A stretch of 33,008 nt of DNA. It comes from Bifidobacterium breve (GTDB lineage: Bacteria > Actinomycetota > Acidimicrobiia > Acidimicrobiales > Acidimicrobilacustridaceae). Location: contig CAMAYJ010000025.1 in the NCBI GenBank assembly GCA_945862505.1, positions 1 to 33,008 of the forward strand, in the 5' to 3' direction. The notes beneath the pieces are model-generated. The model made no database searches, had not been told where the DNA came from, and worked only from the letters and a program-made list of their open reading frames with translations. The translations under genes were made by a program, and so were the position numbers. The first letter of the stretch is position 1; each line of letters starts with the position of its first letter. This document shows positions 15,537-24,139 of the stretch, piece by piece.

Positions 15537-16267
15537 TGGCATCCGCGCTCCCCCGCTGGTCGCGGGTCCTTCTCAAGGTTTCGGGTGAAGCATTTGCTGG
15601 CGATGCCGGTTACGGCATCGACGGTCATGTCGTGCAACGCATAGCGAAAGACATCGTTGATGTTCTCGCTGATCATCCCGACGTTCAGATCGCCATTGTT
15701 GTTGGTGGCGGAAACATCTGGCGAGGAATGGTTGGCGCCGGCGCTGGCATGGATCGCGCGCAAGCCGATTACATGGGAATGCTTGCCACAGTGATCAACG
15801 CGCTTGCATTGCAGGACACACTCGAGCAATTGGGCCAACCCACTCGCGTGCAGTCCGCTATTCAGATGGCGCAGGTTGCTGAGCCGTACATTCGCCGTCG
15901 GGCGGTGCGACATCTCGAAAAGGGTCGCGTCGTTATCTTTGCTGGCGGAACGGGCAACCCGTTCTTCACCACCGACACCACCGCCGCTCTGCGGGCAGTT
16001 GAGATTGAAGCTGGAGTTCTGCTGAAGGGCACCCATTCAGGGACCGACGGCATCTATACCGACGACCCCCGGACCAATCCTGAGGCGACCAAACTTGAAG
16101 AGGTCAGCTACCTCGATGTCCTGAATCAGGGGCTTCGGGCTATGGATTCCACGGCGATCACCCTCTGTATGGACAACAATTTGCCCATCGTTATGTTCGA
16201 TCTCACTGGCGAGGGAAATGTGCGTTCGCTACTTGAGGGCGGTTCGGTCGGTACTCTCGTCCGTTGA
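15536..16267 (+). CDS. pyrH: UMP kinase
   Basis: A 243-residue bacterial UMP kinase, which makes UDP from UMP in pyrimidine synthesis and is a hexameric amino acid kinase-fold enzyme. Motifs include [76 protein letters not shown] and the C-terminal [15 protein letters not shown] 15536 overlaps the tsf stop by one base, so translation is coupled. Confidence 0.96.
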   Translation: MASALPRWSRVLLKVSGEAFAGDAGYGIDGHVVQRIAKDIVDVLADHPDVQIAIVVGGGNIWRGMVGAGAGMDRAQADYMGMLATVINALALQDTLEQLGQPTRVQSAIQMAQVAEPYIRRRAVRHLEKGRVVIFAGGTGNPFFTTDTTAALRAVEIEAGVLLKGTHSGTDGIYTDDPRTNPEATKLEEVSYLDVLNQGLRAMDSTAITLCMDNNLPIVMFDLTGEGNVRSLLEGGSVGTLVR

Positions 16268-16319
16268 GGCGGATGTTGGAGTCCCCGTCGCTTTTGTTGA
16301 TTTCTCCTGGAGTGTTCCG

Positions 16320-16889
16320 ATGACATCAGAGATGGCCGACCTGCTGCTTGCAGAAACAGTTGACAAGATGAAGAAAGTCGTGGTTCACACACGCGCCGAC
16401 TTCGCGTCTATACGCACCGGACGAGCAGCGCCTGCTCTCGTCGAGAAAATTTTGGTCGACTACTACGGCTCGGAAGTTCCGTTGCAACAAATCGCTGGCT
16501 TCAATGTTCCTGAGGCTCGGCAACTTCTCATCACTCCCTACGACAAGGGAGCGATCGGAGCGATCGAACGTGCTCTTCAGCAGTCCGATCTCGGACTCAA
16601 TCCAAGTAACGACGGAATTTCGATTCGCCTCACGTTTCCTCCACTCACTGGTGAGCGTCGGAAAGAACTCGTGAAGGTTGTCAAGAACATGGCCGAGGAA
16701 GGCAAGGTCTCGCTGCGTAATCAGCGACGATCAACTCGCCAAGAACTTGAGGCGCTCGAAAAGTCGGGAGACCTGTCGAAAGACGAACTTGAACGCGCCG
16801 AGAAAGAACTCGACAAAATCATTCACACTCAAGAGGCAGAAATCGGTGACGCATTGGGTGCCAAAGAAACTGAATTGATGGAGGACTGA
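16320..16889 (+). CDS. frr: Ribosome recycling factor
   Basis: A 189-residue RRF that, with EF-G, splits post-termination ribosomes. Typical parts are LAETVDKMKKVVVHTRADFA, IRTGRAAPALVEKILVDYYG, PLQQIAGFNVPEARQLLI and the C-terminal VKVVKNMAEEGKVSLRNQRR helix. ATG 16320 (MTSEMADLL) follows CCTGGAGTG and gives the usual family length; the frame upstream to 16218 overlaps pyrH and is not used. The stop overlaps cdsA. Confidence 0.96.
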   Translation: MTSEMADLLLAETVDKMKKVVVHTRADFASIRTGRAAPALVEKILVDYYGSEVPLQQIAGFNVPEARQLLITPYDKGAIGAIERALQQSDLGLNPSNDGISIRLTFPPLTGERRKELVKVVKNMAEEGKVSLRNQRRSTRQELEALEKSGDLSKDELERAEKELDKIIHTQEAEIGDALGAKETELMED

Positions 16890-18361
16890 TGGCGCCTGAT
16901 GACATGTCCCGAGAACCGAGAGTGCTAGGCGATCCCGAAGAAATTCGGATCATCACCGTTGACGAAATAGCCGAGGCATCGAGTCGTCCCGATGTTGCTA
17001 CTCGACTTCCCGAGCGCGACCTTCCGCCCCCTCCGCCGCTGGTAATGAATGTCGGACCGCCAACGGGCGAACACGAAATGCCACATTGGACCGAGCCGGC
17101 CACTGGTCAGGTGCCTGCGGTTGTCATTGGTGACAATGCGATCGATGACGATCGCGCATCGATGACCGATACCCCGCGTTTTCGAAGTGAGCACGACACA
17201 ACTGCTCTCGGCGATCTCTTCGCCGATCTCTTCGCCGATCTCGGATCGATTGAACCCGATGAACCAGTCGCTGAACGGCTTGGCGCGCTCGACACCGATG
17301 AACGCATCTCCGATGAGGCGTATTTGAATTTCGACGATGTTGAACTCGGCCCGCAGCCGCGCCGCCGCGGTTCGCGTCGAGGTCGGGCCTCTCGTTCTGC
17401 CGCTACCAATAATGATCCGTTGTCGGTTAATCTTTTTCCGCCCGATCTTGTCGGACCATCAACGCAGGCGCCATCCCCACCTCCTCCGTCGGACGAACGC
17501 GCTGAACGCACCTGTGAGCGAGACGAAGAACGTCTGTCCGAGGCAGCAAAGGGCCGCAATGTTCCAATTGCTGTCGCAGTTGGTATTGGTATGGCGATCG
17601 TTGCTGCGCTGTTGTTCAAAGCGGGTCCCGCGCCCGCAATGCTTCTCATCGAGGTTGTGCTGGTTGCCGCAGGATTCGAGTATTTCACTGCCATGCAGCG
17701 CAGCGGGTTTCGACCTGCAACCTTGCTTGGTCTCGCCGCAGTCGCTGGACTTCCGATTGCATGTTACTGGAAGGGCGAGTCTGCGATTCCGGCAATCATC
17801 GTTCTCACATTCATCTTTGGTGTTGTGTGGTATCTCAGTAGTGCCAGTGGGCGAGCTCGTCCGACTGCGAACCTCGGTATCACGCTTATCGGAGTTATTT
17901 GGATCGGCGTCCTCGGCAGTTACGCCGCCCTGATCGTCGACATCCCTTCTCAGGGTGTGAGCTTGCTACTCGTTGCCGTCATCGCTGCGGTCGCTACCGA
18001 CGTTGGCGGATTCTTCTTTGGTCGAGCGATGGGTCGGAGTCCGCTGAGCGCGATCTCTCCGAATAAAACTGTCGAAGGGCTCGTTGGCGGAATTGCGGTC
18101 ACGATTATTGCCGTCTTTGTGTTTGTTGTGGTCTTGGGCGTGAGTTCGCTGAGTGCAGGCAAAGCGCTTGTACTTGCGGTCGTCCTCGCCATCGTGGCTC
18201 CATTGGGCGATCTCGCGGAGTCGCAGTTCAAACGTGATCTCGGCCTCAAGGACATGGGCTCGATGCTGCCAGAGCATGGGGGGCTACTCGATCGCTTCGA
18301 CGCCCTCCTGTTCGTTCTGCCCACGACCTACTACGTCGTGCGAATCCTCGGATTGGGCTGA
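16889..18361 (+). CDS. cdsA: Phosphatidate cytidylyltransferase with long N-terminal extension
   Basis: A 490-residue CdsA, which makes CDP-diacylglycerol for phospholipid synthesis at the membrane. The catalytic part occupies roughly residues 225-490, with several helices and the signature SQFKRDLGLKDMGSMLPEHG followed by GLLDRFD; SPNKTVEGLVGG is also typical. The first 220 residues are acidic, proline-rich and probably disordered, ending in a basic RRRGSRRGRASRS patch; an in-frame 12-nt repeat encodes DLFADLFADL. The normal enzyme is about 270-300 residues, so the extension is unusual. ATG 16889 overlaps the frr stop (TGATG), which supports the early start. Confidence 0.93.
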   Translation: MAPDDMSREPRVLGDPEEIRIITVDEIAEASSRPDVATRLPERDLPPPPPLVMNVGPPTGEHEMPHWTEPATGQVPAVVIGDNAIDDDRASMTDTPRFRSEHDTTALGDLFADLFADLGSIEPDEPVAERLGALDTDERISDEAYLNFDDVELGPQPRRRGSRRGRASRSAATNNDPLSVNLFPPDLVGPSTQAPSPPPPSDERAERTCERDEERLSEAAKGRNVPIAVAVGIGMAIVAALLFKAGPAPAMLLIEVVLVAAGFEYFTAMQRSGFRPATLLGLAAVAGLPIACYWKGESAIPAIIVLTFIFGVVWYLSSASGRARPTANLGITLIGVIWIGVLGSYAALIVDIPSQGVSLLLVAVIAAVATDVGGFFFGRAMGRSPLSAISPNKTVEGLVGGIAVTIIAVFVFVVVLGVSSLSAGKALVLAVVLAIVAPLGDLAESQFKRDLGLKDMGSMLPEHGGLLDRFDALLFVLPTTYYVVRILGLG

Positions 18362-18391
18362 ACCCGCGGGGAATTATCGGTTCTCGCTCGG

Positions 18392-18397
18392 TAGGCT
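18392..18397 (+). promoter_or_regulatory. Candidate -10 box for dxr (TAGGCT)
   Basis: TAGGCT ends 6 nt before the dxr ATG at 18404 and no ribosome binding site is present, suggesting a leaderless transcript. No good -35 box is visible. Confidence 0.4.
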
Positions 18398-18403
18398 GAT
18401 CCC

Positions 18404-19603
18404 ATGTCGTTGACCCGTGTCGCTCTCGCCGGATCTACTGGCTCAATAGGTACGCAAGCGCTCGAGGTCATCGACGCCGAATCGGAACACTTTGAACTCA
18501 CCGCAATTGGGGCTACGGGTCGCCAACCTGAAGTGATCATCGAACAGGCCCGACGTTATCGACCCGCTGTTGTTGCGATTAGTGATCCCGACGCAGCCCG
18601 ATTCATTGCTGTCGAACTCCCCGGCATCGAAGTTCGAGGTGGTGCCGATGCAATGGCGAGCCTCGCTCTCGAAGCCGATGTCGTGGTGAACGGTGTGGTC
18701 GGATTTGCCGGCTTGTCGGTCACGTTGGCGACACTTGAAGCAGGTCGCCGACTTGCATTGGCCAATAAAGAATCGTTGATTGCGGCCGGCCCTGTTGTGC
18801 AGATTGCGCGACGCACTCCTGGCGCTGAACTTGTTCCCGTCGATAGTGAACACGGAGCCATCCATCAGTGTCTTCGTGCGACCGATAATCGCACCCGAGT
18901 TGCTCGACTGCTTCTCACGGCAAGTGGCGGCCCATTTCGTGGTCGCAGCAGTGAAGATCTCGCAAATGTCACGATCGAAAATGCGCTCGCACATCCGACC
19001 TGGAGCATGGGTCCCAAGATCACAATCGATTCTTCGACGCTCATGAATAAGGGCCTCGAAGTGATCGAAGCGCACGAACTCTTCGGTGTGCCGGCAGGCG
19101 AGGCTGGATACGGCATCGGCTTCGACGAGATCGATGTTGTTGTTCACCCTCAGTCGATCGTGCACTCAATGGTCGAGTTCACCGATGCATCAACCATTGC
19201 GCAACTCTCGACGCCAGACATGCGGCTGCCTATTGGTTATGCGTTGGCCTGGCCCGATCGCATAACAACACCATTCGGCCGCATCGATTGGTCAACCCTC
19301 GGACGACTCGATTTCGAACCGCCCGACCTCAAGGCTTTCCCGTGCTTGGCCCTTGCCTATGCCGCCGGCCGCACAGGCGGAACGGCGCCGGCCTGGATCA
19401 GTGCAGCAAACGAGGTTGCGGTTGAAGCATTCCTTCAAGGCCAGATCGCATGGCGTGATATCGCCGCGGTCATTGCGGCCACACTCGATCGACATGACGG
19501 TGCCCCGGCAACAGATGCTCCGTCGGTGATCGAGGCCGATGCGCAGGCTCGGCGAGTCGCAGCGGAAGAACTCAATCGATTCGCGGCGGTGGTGAGCTTA
19601 TGA
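18404..19603 (+). CDS. dxr: 1-deoxy-D-xylulose 5-phosphate reductoisomerase
   Basis: A 399-residue DXR, the NADPH-dependent second enzyme of the MEP isoprenoid pathway. The NADPH site GSTGSIG is at residues 10-16, followed by LALANKESLIAAG, the metal-binding PVDSEHGAIHQCL, LLTASGGPFRG, HPTWSMGPKITIDSSTLMNK, GLEVIEAHELFGVP and VVHPQSIVHSMVEF, all intact. The downstream ispG belongs to the same pathway, with the protease gene rseP between them, an order common in actinobacteria. Stop and rseP start overlap (ATGA). Confidence 0.97.
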   Translation: MSLTRVALAGSTGSIGTQALEVIDAESEHFELTAIGATGRQPEVIIEQARRYRPAVVAISDPDAARFIAVELPGIEVRGGADAMASLALEADVVVNGVVGFAGLSVTLATLEAGRRLALANKESLIAAGPVVQIARRTPGAELVPVDSEHGAIHQCLRATDNRTRVARLLLTASGGPFRGRSSEDLANVTIENALAHPTWSMGPKITIDSSTLMNKGLEVIEAHELFGVPAGEAGYGIGFDEIDVVVHPQSIVHSMVEFTDASTIAQLSTPDMRLPIGYALAWPDRITTPFGRIDWSTLGRLDFEPPDLKAFPCLALAYAAGRTGGTAPAWISAANEVAVEAFLQGQIAWRDIAAVIAATLDRHDGAPATDAPSVIEADAQARRVAAEELNRFAAVVSL

Positions 19604-21123
19604 CGACTCCACCAGAGGTCGAACCAATGAATCAGGGCGATGAAGAACCGGCGGCTCAGTCCTCGCTACTCGAACGCGTATTTGGAAATCAGTTTGTGCT
19701 GTTAGGCCTCTTGATTGCATTGCTCGTTTGGGTCGCATTCACGCAAATCTGGCTCTTCGTTCTCATTGTTGCCATCGTCGGGTCGGTCTTTTTGCATGAG
19801 ATGGGTCACTTTCTCATGGCGAAGAGAAATGGAATGAAGGTCACAGAGTTCTTTATTGGCTTCGGCCCACGCGTGTGGTCATTTCGGCGTGGCGAAACCG
19901 AGTACGGGCTCAAACTGATTCCCGCTGGTGCGTATGTGCGCATCATCGGTATGCACGGCCTTGAAGAAATCGAACCCACCGATGACGAAGATCGCACGTA
20001 TCGGGCAAAGTCCTATTGGCAGCGCATGCCCGTCGTTCTCGCCGGGCCAGTGGTCAACCTGGTGCTGGGCTTGTTGTTGCTTGTTGTCGTCTTTGCTGGG
20101 TTCGGTCACCCGTCAGCCGATCAGTGGAAGATCGAATCAGTTTCAAGTGGTTCGGCTGCTGCGGCGGCTGGCCTTGAGCCCGGCGATCGTATTTTGGCAT
20201 TCGATGGTCAACCCGTCGGTGCATTCGATGATTTCACCTCGACAATCCGCGCACAGGGTGGCACCGTTGGCGAACTCACCATTCAGCGTGGCGCCGAACA
20301 GTTCACAATTCCCGCCACCATCGGGTGGTCGCTTAACGCCGATGGTGCCCGTGCGTTGCAGCCGCTTGTCCCAGGTGATCGAGTTACGAAGGTGGGCGAC
20401 ACTGTTGTGTCGTCCTATTCCGAGGCGCGGTCGGCAATGCTTCGAGTCTTAGGTCCGGTGGTCGTCACGTTCGATCGCAACGACCGCGCGTTCACAACCA
20501 CGATCGAGGGCCCGATCGCATTGCCGATTGACGGCTACCGCGGTTTCCTCGGGGTGAGTCCCCGTTCAGTGCTTGTTCACGCTGGCATCGTGGAAGCGAC
20601 GGGCAAAGCGGTCACTGCATTTGGCGACACTGTTGTTGGATCAGTGCAGGGAATCGGCCAAATCTTCTCGCCATCAGGTTTTGGCAAGTTGGCGACCCAG
20701 GTTGCCAACGGTGGAAGCTCGGAATCATCCAGTTCGGTTGAGCCGGCAGGCTCAGGCTCCGCAAGTTCAGCGCCAGCACCAGCGGCTTCGTCGAATGCCG
20801 ATCGTCCGATGTCACTGCTCGGCATCGTGAACGTAGGCGCCCAACTTGGCGAGCAGGTGGGTTGGGCGGGCGTCCTGGCGCTACTGGCCACGGTCAATAT
20901 CTTCCTTGGTCTCATCAACCTCGCGCCGATTCTGCCATTCGATGGCGGACACATCGCTGTCGCAACTTATGAAGAGATACGTACCCGAATGTCGGGCAAG
21001 GCCTATCGGGTCAACATGGCCAAACTGATGCCCGTCACCTATGTGGTGGTGCTTCTCATGGTTGGGCTCTTCGCGTCCACGCTGTATCTCGATGCCGTGG
21101 ACCCCGTGAAACTCTCGCCGTAG
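19600..21123 (+). CDS. rseP: Site-2 protease family M50 metalloprotease (RseP/Rip1-like)
   Basis: A 507-residue intramembrane zinc protease. The first helix carries HEMGH (HExxH zinc motif) just after a hydrophobic run (LFVLIVAIVGSVFL), with GPVVNLVLGLLLLVVVF as the next. A PDZ domain follows (SGSAAAAAGLEPGDRILAFDG), and a second, weaker PDZ-like stretch is seen at LQPLVPGDRVTKVGD. The third zinc ligand is in the LAPILPFDGGHI motif near the C-terminus. A Ser/Ala/Pro linker (about residues 366-395) separates the PDZ part from the last helices. The family releases membrane-bound anti-sigma factors; the substrate here is unknown. ATG 19600 overlaps the dxr stop. Confidence 0.93.
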   Translation: MTTPPEVEPMNQGDEEPAAQSSLLERVFGNQFVLLGLLIALLVWVAFTQIWLFVLIVAIVGSVFLHEMGHFLMAKRNGMKVTEFFIGFGPRVWSFRRGETEYGLKLIPAGAYVRIIGMHGLEEIEPTDDEDRTYRAKSYWQRMPVVLAGPVVNLVLGLLLLVVVFAGFGHPSADQWKIESVSSGSAAAAAGLEPGDRILAFDGQPVGAFDDFTSTIRAQGGTVGELTIQRGAEQFTIPATIGWSLNADGARALQPLVPGDRVTKVGDTVVSSYSEARSAMLRVLGPVVVTFDRNDRAFTTTIEGPIALPIDGYRGFLGVSPRSVLVHAGIVEATGKAVTAFGDTVVGSVQGIGQIFSPSGFGKLATQVANGGSSESSSSVEPAGSGSASSAPAPAASSNADRPMSLLGIVNVGAQLGEQVGWAGVLALLATVNIFLGLINLAPILPFDGGHIAVATYEEIRTRMSGKAYRVNMAKLMPVTYVVVLLMVGLFASTLYLDAVDPVKLSP

Positions 21124-21126
21124 CCC

Positions 21127-21132
21127 TAACCT
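21127..21132 (+). promoter_or_regulatory. Candidate -10 box for ispG (TAACCT)
   Basis: TAACCT ends 7 nt before GTG 21140, without a ribosome binding site between. Fits a leaderless transcript that starts right after the rseP stop. Confidence 0.4.
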
Positions 21133-21139
21133 CATCATC

Positions 21140-22369
21140 GTGAGCGAGCTCTTCCCGCAGACCCGATACCAGCGACGCGTAACTCGTCAGTTGCACGTTG
21201 GCAATGTTGCCGTTGGTGGCGGCGCACCCATCACGATCCAGTCGATGACGACCACCAAGACGGCCGATGTCGAAGGCACGCTGCAACAGATCTACGCGCT
21301 TGCCGGAGCCGGTTGCGACATCGTGCGCTGCACCTGCAACGAACAAGAATCTGCTGAAGGTCTTGCACACATCATTCCGCGTTCGCCCCTACCGATCATT
21401 GCCGACATTCACCATCAGTATCGGCGCGCTCTTGAAGCGATGGAAGCGGGTGTTCAAGGTTTGCGTTTGAACCCCGGCAATATTCGTCGGCCCGAACACA
21501 TCAAGGCCGTTGCCCTCGAAGCAAAAGATCGCGGCATCCCGATTCGTATTGGCGTCAATGGCGGTTCGCTCGATCCGGAGTTGTATGAGAAGTACGGCGG
21601 CAGAGTCACCGCCGAAGCAATGGTCGAATCGGCCAAGCGTGAACTCGCGTATTTCGAAGAGGTCGGTTTCGACAACGTAAAGATTTCGGTCAAGGCATCG
21701 AACGTGGCATTGATGATTGATGCGTACCGATTACTTGCCGACACGGTCGACTATCCGCTGCATCTTGGCGTGACCGAAGCGGGTCCGCCTCCTGCAGGGC
21801 TCGTAAAGGCCACCGCGGGTATGGCCACGTTGTTGGCCGAAGGAATTGGCGACACCATCCGCTATTCGCTCACTGCTGATCCGGTCGAAGAAGTGCGCGC
21901 CGGTCGCTGGTTGCTTGAAAGTCTTGGCCTGCGAGAACGCCGCGGTCTCGATCTCATCGCGTGTCCATCTTGTGGTCGTGCCGAAGTCGATGTCATCGAC
22001 GTTGCGGCCCGAGCTCAAGAGGCACTCACGGGCTTGAACATTCCCATTCAGGTCGCGGTTATGGGTTGTGTCGTGAACGGACCAGGCGAGGCTCGCGAAG
22101 CCGACCTGGGAATCGCTGCTGGTCGAAAGCGCGGCCACTTGTTCGTCAAGGGTGAAGTTGTCAAGGTCGTGCCCGAATCCGAGATGGTTGAATCCCTCGT
22201 CGAGTGGGCGCAGATCATTGCCGACGGGGGAGTCGAAGAAGCGCTTCGCCGCAAGGACGAGGGCGCAGCCGCCGAAGCTGAAGCCGATCGCATGGCACTG
22301 CTCGACGACAAGGGTGACGATGCCAATCACGCCGAAGAGCGGATCGAACTGATCCGTAAACTCGATTGA
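21140..22369 (+). CDS. ispG: 4-hydroxy-3-methylbut-2-enyl diphosphate synthase (flavodoxin-type)
   Basis: A 409-residue IspG (GcpE), the [4Fe-4S] enzyme converting MEcPP to HMBPP in the MEP pathway. N-terminal TIM barrel motifs are PITIQSMTTTKTADVEGTL, GCDIVRCTCNEQESAEGL, PIIADIHHQY and LRLNPGNIRRP. The cluster ligands are in CPSCGR and GCVVNGPGEA. A charged helical tail of about 40 residues (RRKDEGAAAEAEADRM) follows the usual end. GTG 21140 gives the expected N-terminus. Downstream, the expected neighbour proS is displaced by a restriction-modification pair. Confidence 0.96.
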   Translation: MSELFPQTRYQRRVTRQLHVGNVAVGGGAPITIQSMTTTKTADVEGTLQQIYALAGAGCDIVRCTCNEQESAEGLAHIIPRSPLPIIADIHHQYRRALEAMEAGVQGLRLNPGNIRRPEHIKAVALEAKDRGIPIRIGVNGGSLDPELYEKYGGRVTAEAMVESAKRELAYFEEVGFDNVKISVKASNVALMIDAYRLLADTVDYPLHLGVTEAGPPPAGLVKATAGMATLLAEGIGDTIRYSLTADPVEEVRAGRWLLESLGLRERRGLDLIACPSCGRAEVDVIDVAARAQEALTGLNIPIQVAVMGCVVNGPGEAREADLGIAAGRKRGHLFVKGEVVKVVPESEMVESLVEWAQIIADGGVEEALRRKDEGAAAEAEADRMALLDDKGDDANHAEERIELIRKLD

Positions 22370-22422
22370 CTCGAGATGTGGCCTAAAAATGCTGCGTCCC
22401 GAGGTGTGTCTTAGGGACTCCG

Positions 22423-22444
22423 TACACTGACCATCGTGTACACG
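22423..22444 (+). promoter_or_regulatory. Methyltransferase promoter and start-codon palindrome
   Basis: A -10 box TACACT (22423-22428) lies 7 nt before GTG 22436. The perfect 10-bp palindrome CGTGTACACG (22435-22444) covers that start codon, and GTACAC occurs in both elements. This could be a site for self-control by the methyltransferase. Confidence 0.4.
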
Positions 22445-23395
22445 AGTATCGAGGTTTGCGCAGGTGCAGGTGGACAGGCCATAGGGCTCCACAAGGCTGG
22501 ATTTCGCCATCTCGCGCTTGTAGAGATTGATCGTCACGCTGCCGAGACGCTTCGCGTGAACGGTTCCTCGAAAAAGTGGTGGCCGAAGCGGGCGGTTTAT
22601 GAAGACTCTTTAGTTGGGTGGAGTCCTCCCTCCGATATTGGCGAAGTGACATTGGTGGCGGGGGGAGTCCCGTGTCCTCCATTTAGCATCGCCGGGAAAC
22701 AGTTGGGGGCTTCAGATGAACGGGATCTCTTTCCAGCGATTCTTGATCTGGTGGCGGAGGTGAGGCCCAAAGTTGTCATGATCGAAAACGTGCGCGGTCT
22801 GCTGGGGAAACGATTCGATGGATATCGAGCCTCAATCCTTCAGAGGCTAAAGCGCATGGGCTATGTGGGTGAGTGGGAGTTACTCGAAGCTCATGACTTT
22901 GGAGTTCCACAGCTCCGTCCGCGATCGGTGCTCGTCGCTTCTTTGCCGGAAATTTGGCGAGGGTTTAAATGGCCAGTCGCAACTGACCGTCGTGTGAGCG
23001 CCGGTGAAGCCCTTGAGGCATCGATGGCTTCGGCAGGTTGGCGCGGAGCTTCTGAATGGGCGAAGCAGGCGGACGAGATAGCTCCGACGCTCGTCGGTGG
23101 GTCAAAAAAACACGGAGGTGCTGACCTTGGGCCAACGCGAGCGCGCAAAGAGTGGTTGGATCGTCTAGGGGTTGATGGTCGTGGATTAGCGAATGAGCCT
23201 CCAGCTCCGAACCATGTTGGACCGCCGCGACTTACGGTGGAGATGGCTGCGTTGATACAAGGTTTCCCGCCATTTTGGGAATTTTCCGGCGGCAAGACCG
23301 CTCGTTATCGGCAGATTGGTAATGCCTTTCCGCCCCCTGTAGCTGAGGCTCTTGGACGTTCGATAAGAACTGCGATTGAGAATTCGTTGGCATGA
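22436..23395 (+). CDS. DNA (cytosine-5) methyltransferase of a type II R-M system
   Basis: A 319-residue C5-cytosine methyltransferase. Motif I is VCAGAGGQAIGL at residues 7-18, motif IV GGVPCPPFS has the catalytic Cys80, motif VI is ENVRG (117-121), motif VIII is PQLRPRSVLVA and motif X QIGNAFPPPVAEALG closes the fold. The target-recognition region between VIII and IX is short. GTG 22436 directly precedes the conserved first strand and has no ribosome binding site, fitting a leaderless transcript. It is followed 18 bp later by an HNH nuclease gene, so this is the protective half of a restriction-modification pair. Recognition sequence cannot be read from here. Base composition is closer to the comM element than to ispG or proS. 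Confidence 0.93.
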   Translation: MYTSIEVCAGAGGQAIGLHKAGFRHLALVEIDRHAAETLRVNGSSKKWWPKRAVYEDSLVGWSPPSDIGEVTLVAGGVPCPPFSIAGKQLGASDERDLFPAILDLVAEVRPKVVMIENVRGLLGKRFDGYRASILQRLKRMGYVGEWELLEAHDFGVPQLRPRSVLVASLPEIWRGFKWPVATDRRVSAGEALEASMASAGWRGASEWAKQADEIAPTLVGGSKKHGGADLGPTRARKEWLDRLGVDGRGLANEPPAPNHVGPPRLTVEMAALIQGFPPFWEFSGGKTARYRQIGNAFPPPVAEALGRSIRTAIENSLA

Positions 23396-23413
23396 TCGCG
23401 TTGGAGCAAACCT

Positions 23414-24097
23414 GTGGCTGAGAGTAGAGCGGACGCGTCAAGGAAGGCCGTGCGCGACTACTTAGTTAATGAAGTGGGCTTAGGTGGCGTCTTCACGATG
23501 CAGCAAGTTCGGGAAGCAATTCCCAATGTGAGTCAAGTTGACCGCCGGATGAGGGAGCTTCGGCAGATGATTCCGCCGTGGGTAATCCGTTCTGCTCAAA
23601 GTGATGCTTCACTTGCATTAAACACCTATCGACTTGATGTCATCGGCGGCGAAGAAAAGGCAAAACTGCCGTCGTCGAAGGCCCGACGGGAAGTTTTTGA
23701 ATCATCTGCACACCGATGTCAGGTCTGTGGGATTGGTGTGGGCGAGGAGTACAGCGAGTACCCAGGTGAGGTTGCCCGACTCCAACTAGGTCATTGGGTT
23801 CCGCTCGAGCAGGGCGGAAGCCCGACATCTAAGGGAAATCTTCGGGCGGAATGCCACCGATGCAACGGCGGCATTCGGAATTTGACTGGTTCTGCAGTGA
23901 CCGCAGAGTCTGTCGAATCCAGAGCACTTGCGCTGCCGCGGAAAGCCCGCGAGGACTTGGTGCAGTGGATGCGCCAGGGCAGTCGTGAAGTTCCAACCGC
24001 GGAAGTTCTCTACTACGAATTACGCAGCTTGCCCTTGGCCGCTCAAGAAGAAGCGGTCGCTCGAATCCGCGCGTCAGTTGAACTCAGAGACAATTGA
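23414..24097 (+). CDS. HNH endonuclease, likely type II restriction enzyme
   Basis: A 227-residue protein from GTG 23414. The first 75 residues look like a winged-helix domain (RKAVRDYLVNEVG, FTMQQVREAI, QVDRRMRELRQM). The HNH part follows: Cys102 and Cys105 (CQVCG), His127 in QLGHWVPLEQGG, Asn142 in KGNLR, and CHRCN (Cys147-Cys150), a beta-beta-alpha metal nuclease with a structural zinc site. The C-terminus is helical (REDLVQWMRQG). The coupling with a cytosine methyltransferase in one operon is what marks it as a restriction enzyme and not a homing enzyme. No separate control (C) protein gene is present. Confidence 0.87.
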   Translation: MAESRADASRKAVRDYLVNEVGLGGVFTMQQVREAIPNVSQVDRRMRELRQMIPPWVIRSAQSDASLALNTYRLDVIGGEEKAKLPSSKARREVFESSAHRCQVCGIGVGEEYSEYPGEVARLQLGHWVPLEQGGSPTSKGNLRAECHRCNGGIRNLTGSAVTAESVESRALALPRKAREDLVQWMRQGSREVPTAEVLYYELRSLPLAAQEEAVARIRASVELRDN

Positions 24098-24125
24098 CTG
24101 GGGCCAAGGTGATCAAGGCGTCGCC

Positions 24126-24131
24126 TAGCAT
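24126..24131 (+). promoter_or_regulatory. Candidate -10 box for proS (TAGCAT)
   Basis: TAGCAT ends 8 nt before ATG 24140; no ribosome binding site is visible between. Consistent with a leaderless transcript. Confidence 0.35.
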
Positions 24132-24139
24132 CATGAGCC

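Noticed and set aside
22365-24100. ATTGACT at both edges of the restriction-modification pair as an insertion footprint
   Set aside because: Only 7 bp and both copies overlap stop codons, so chance is likely.
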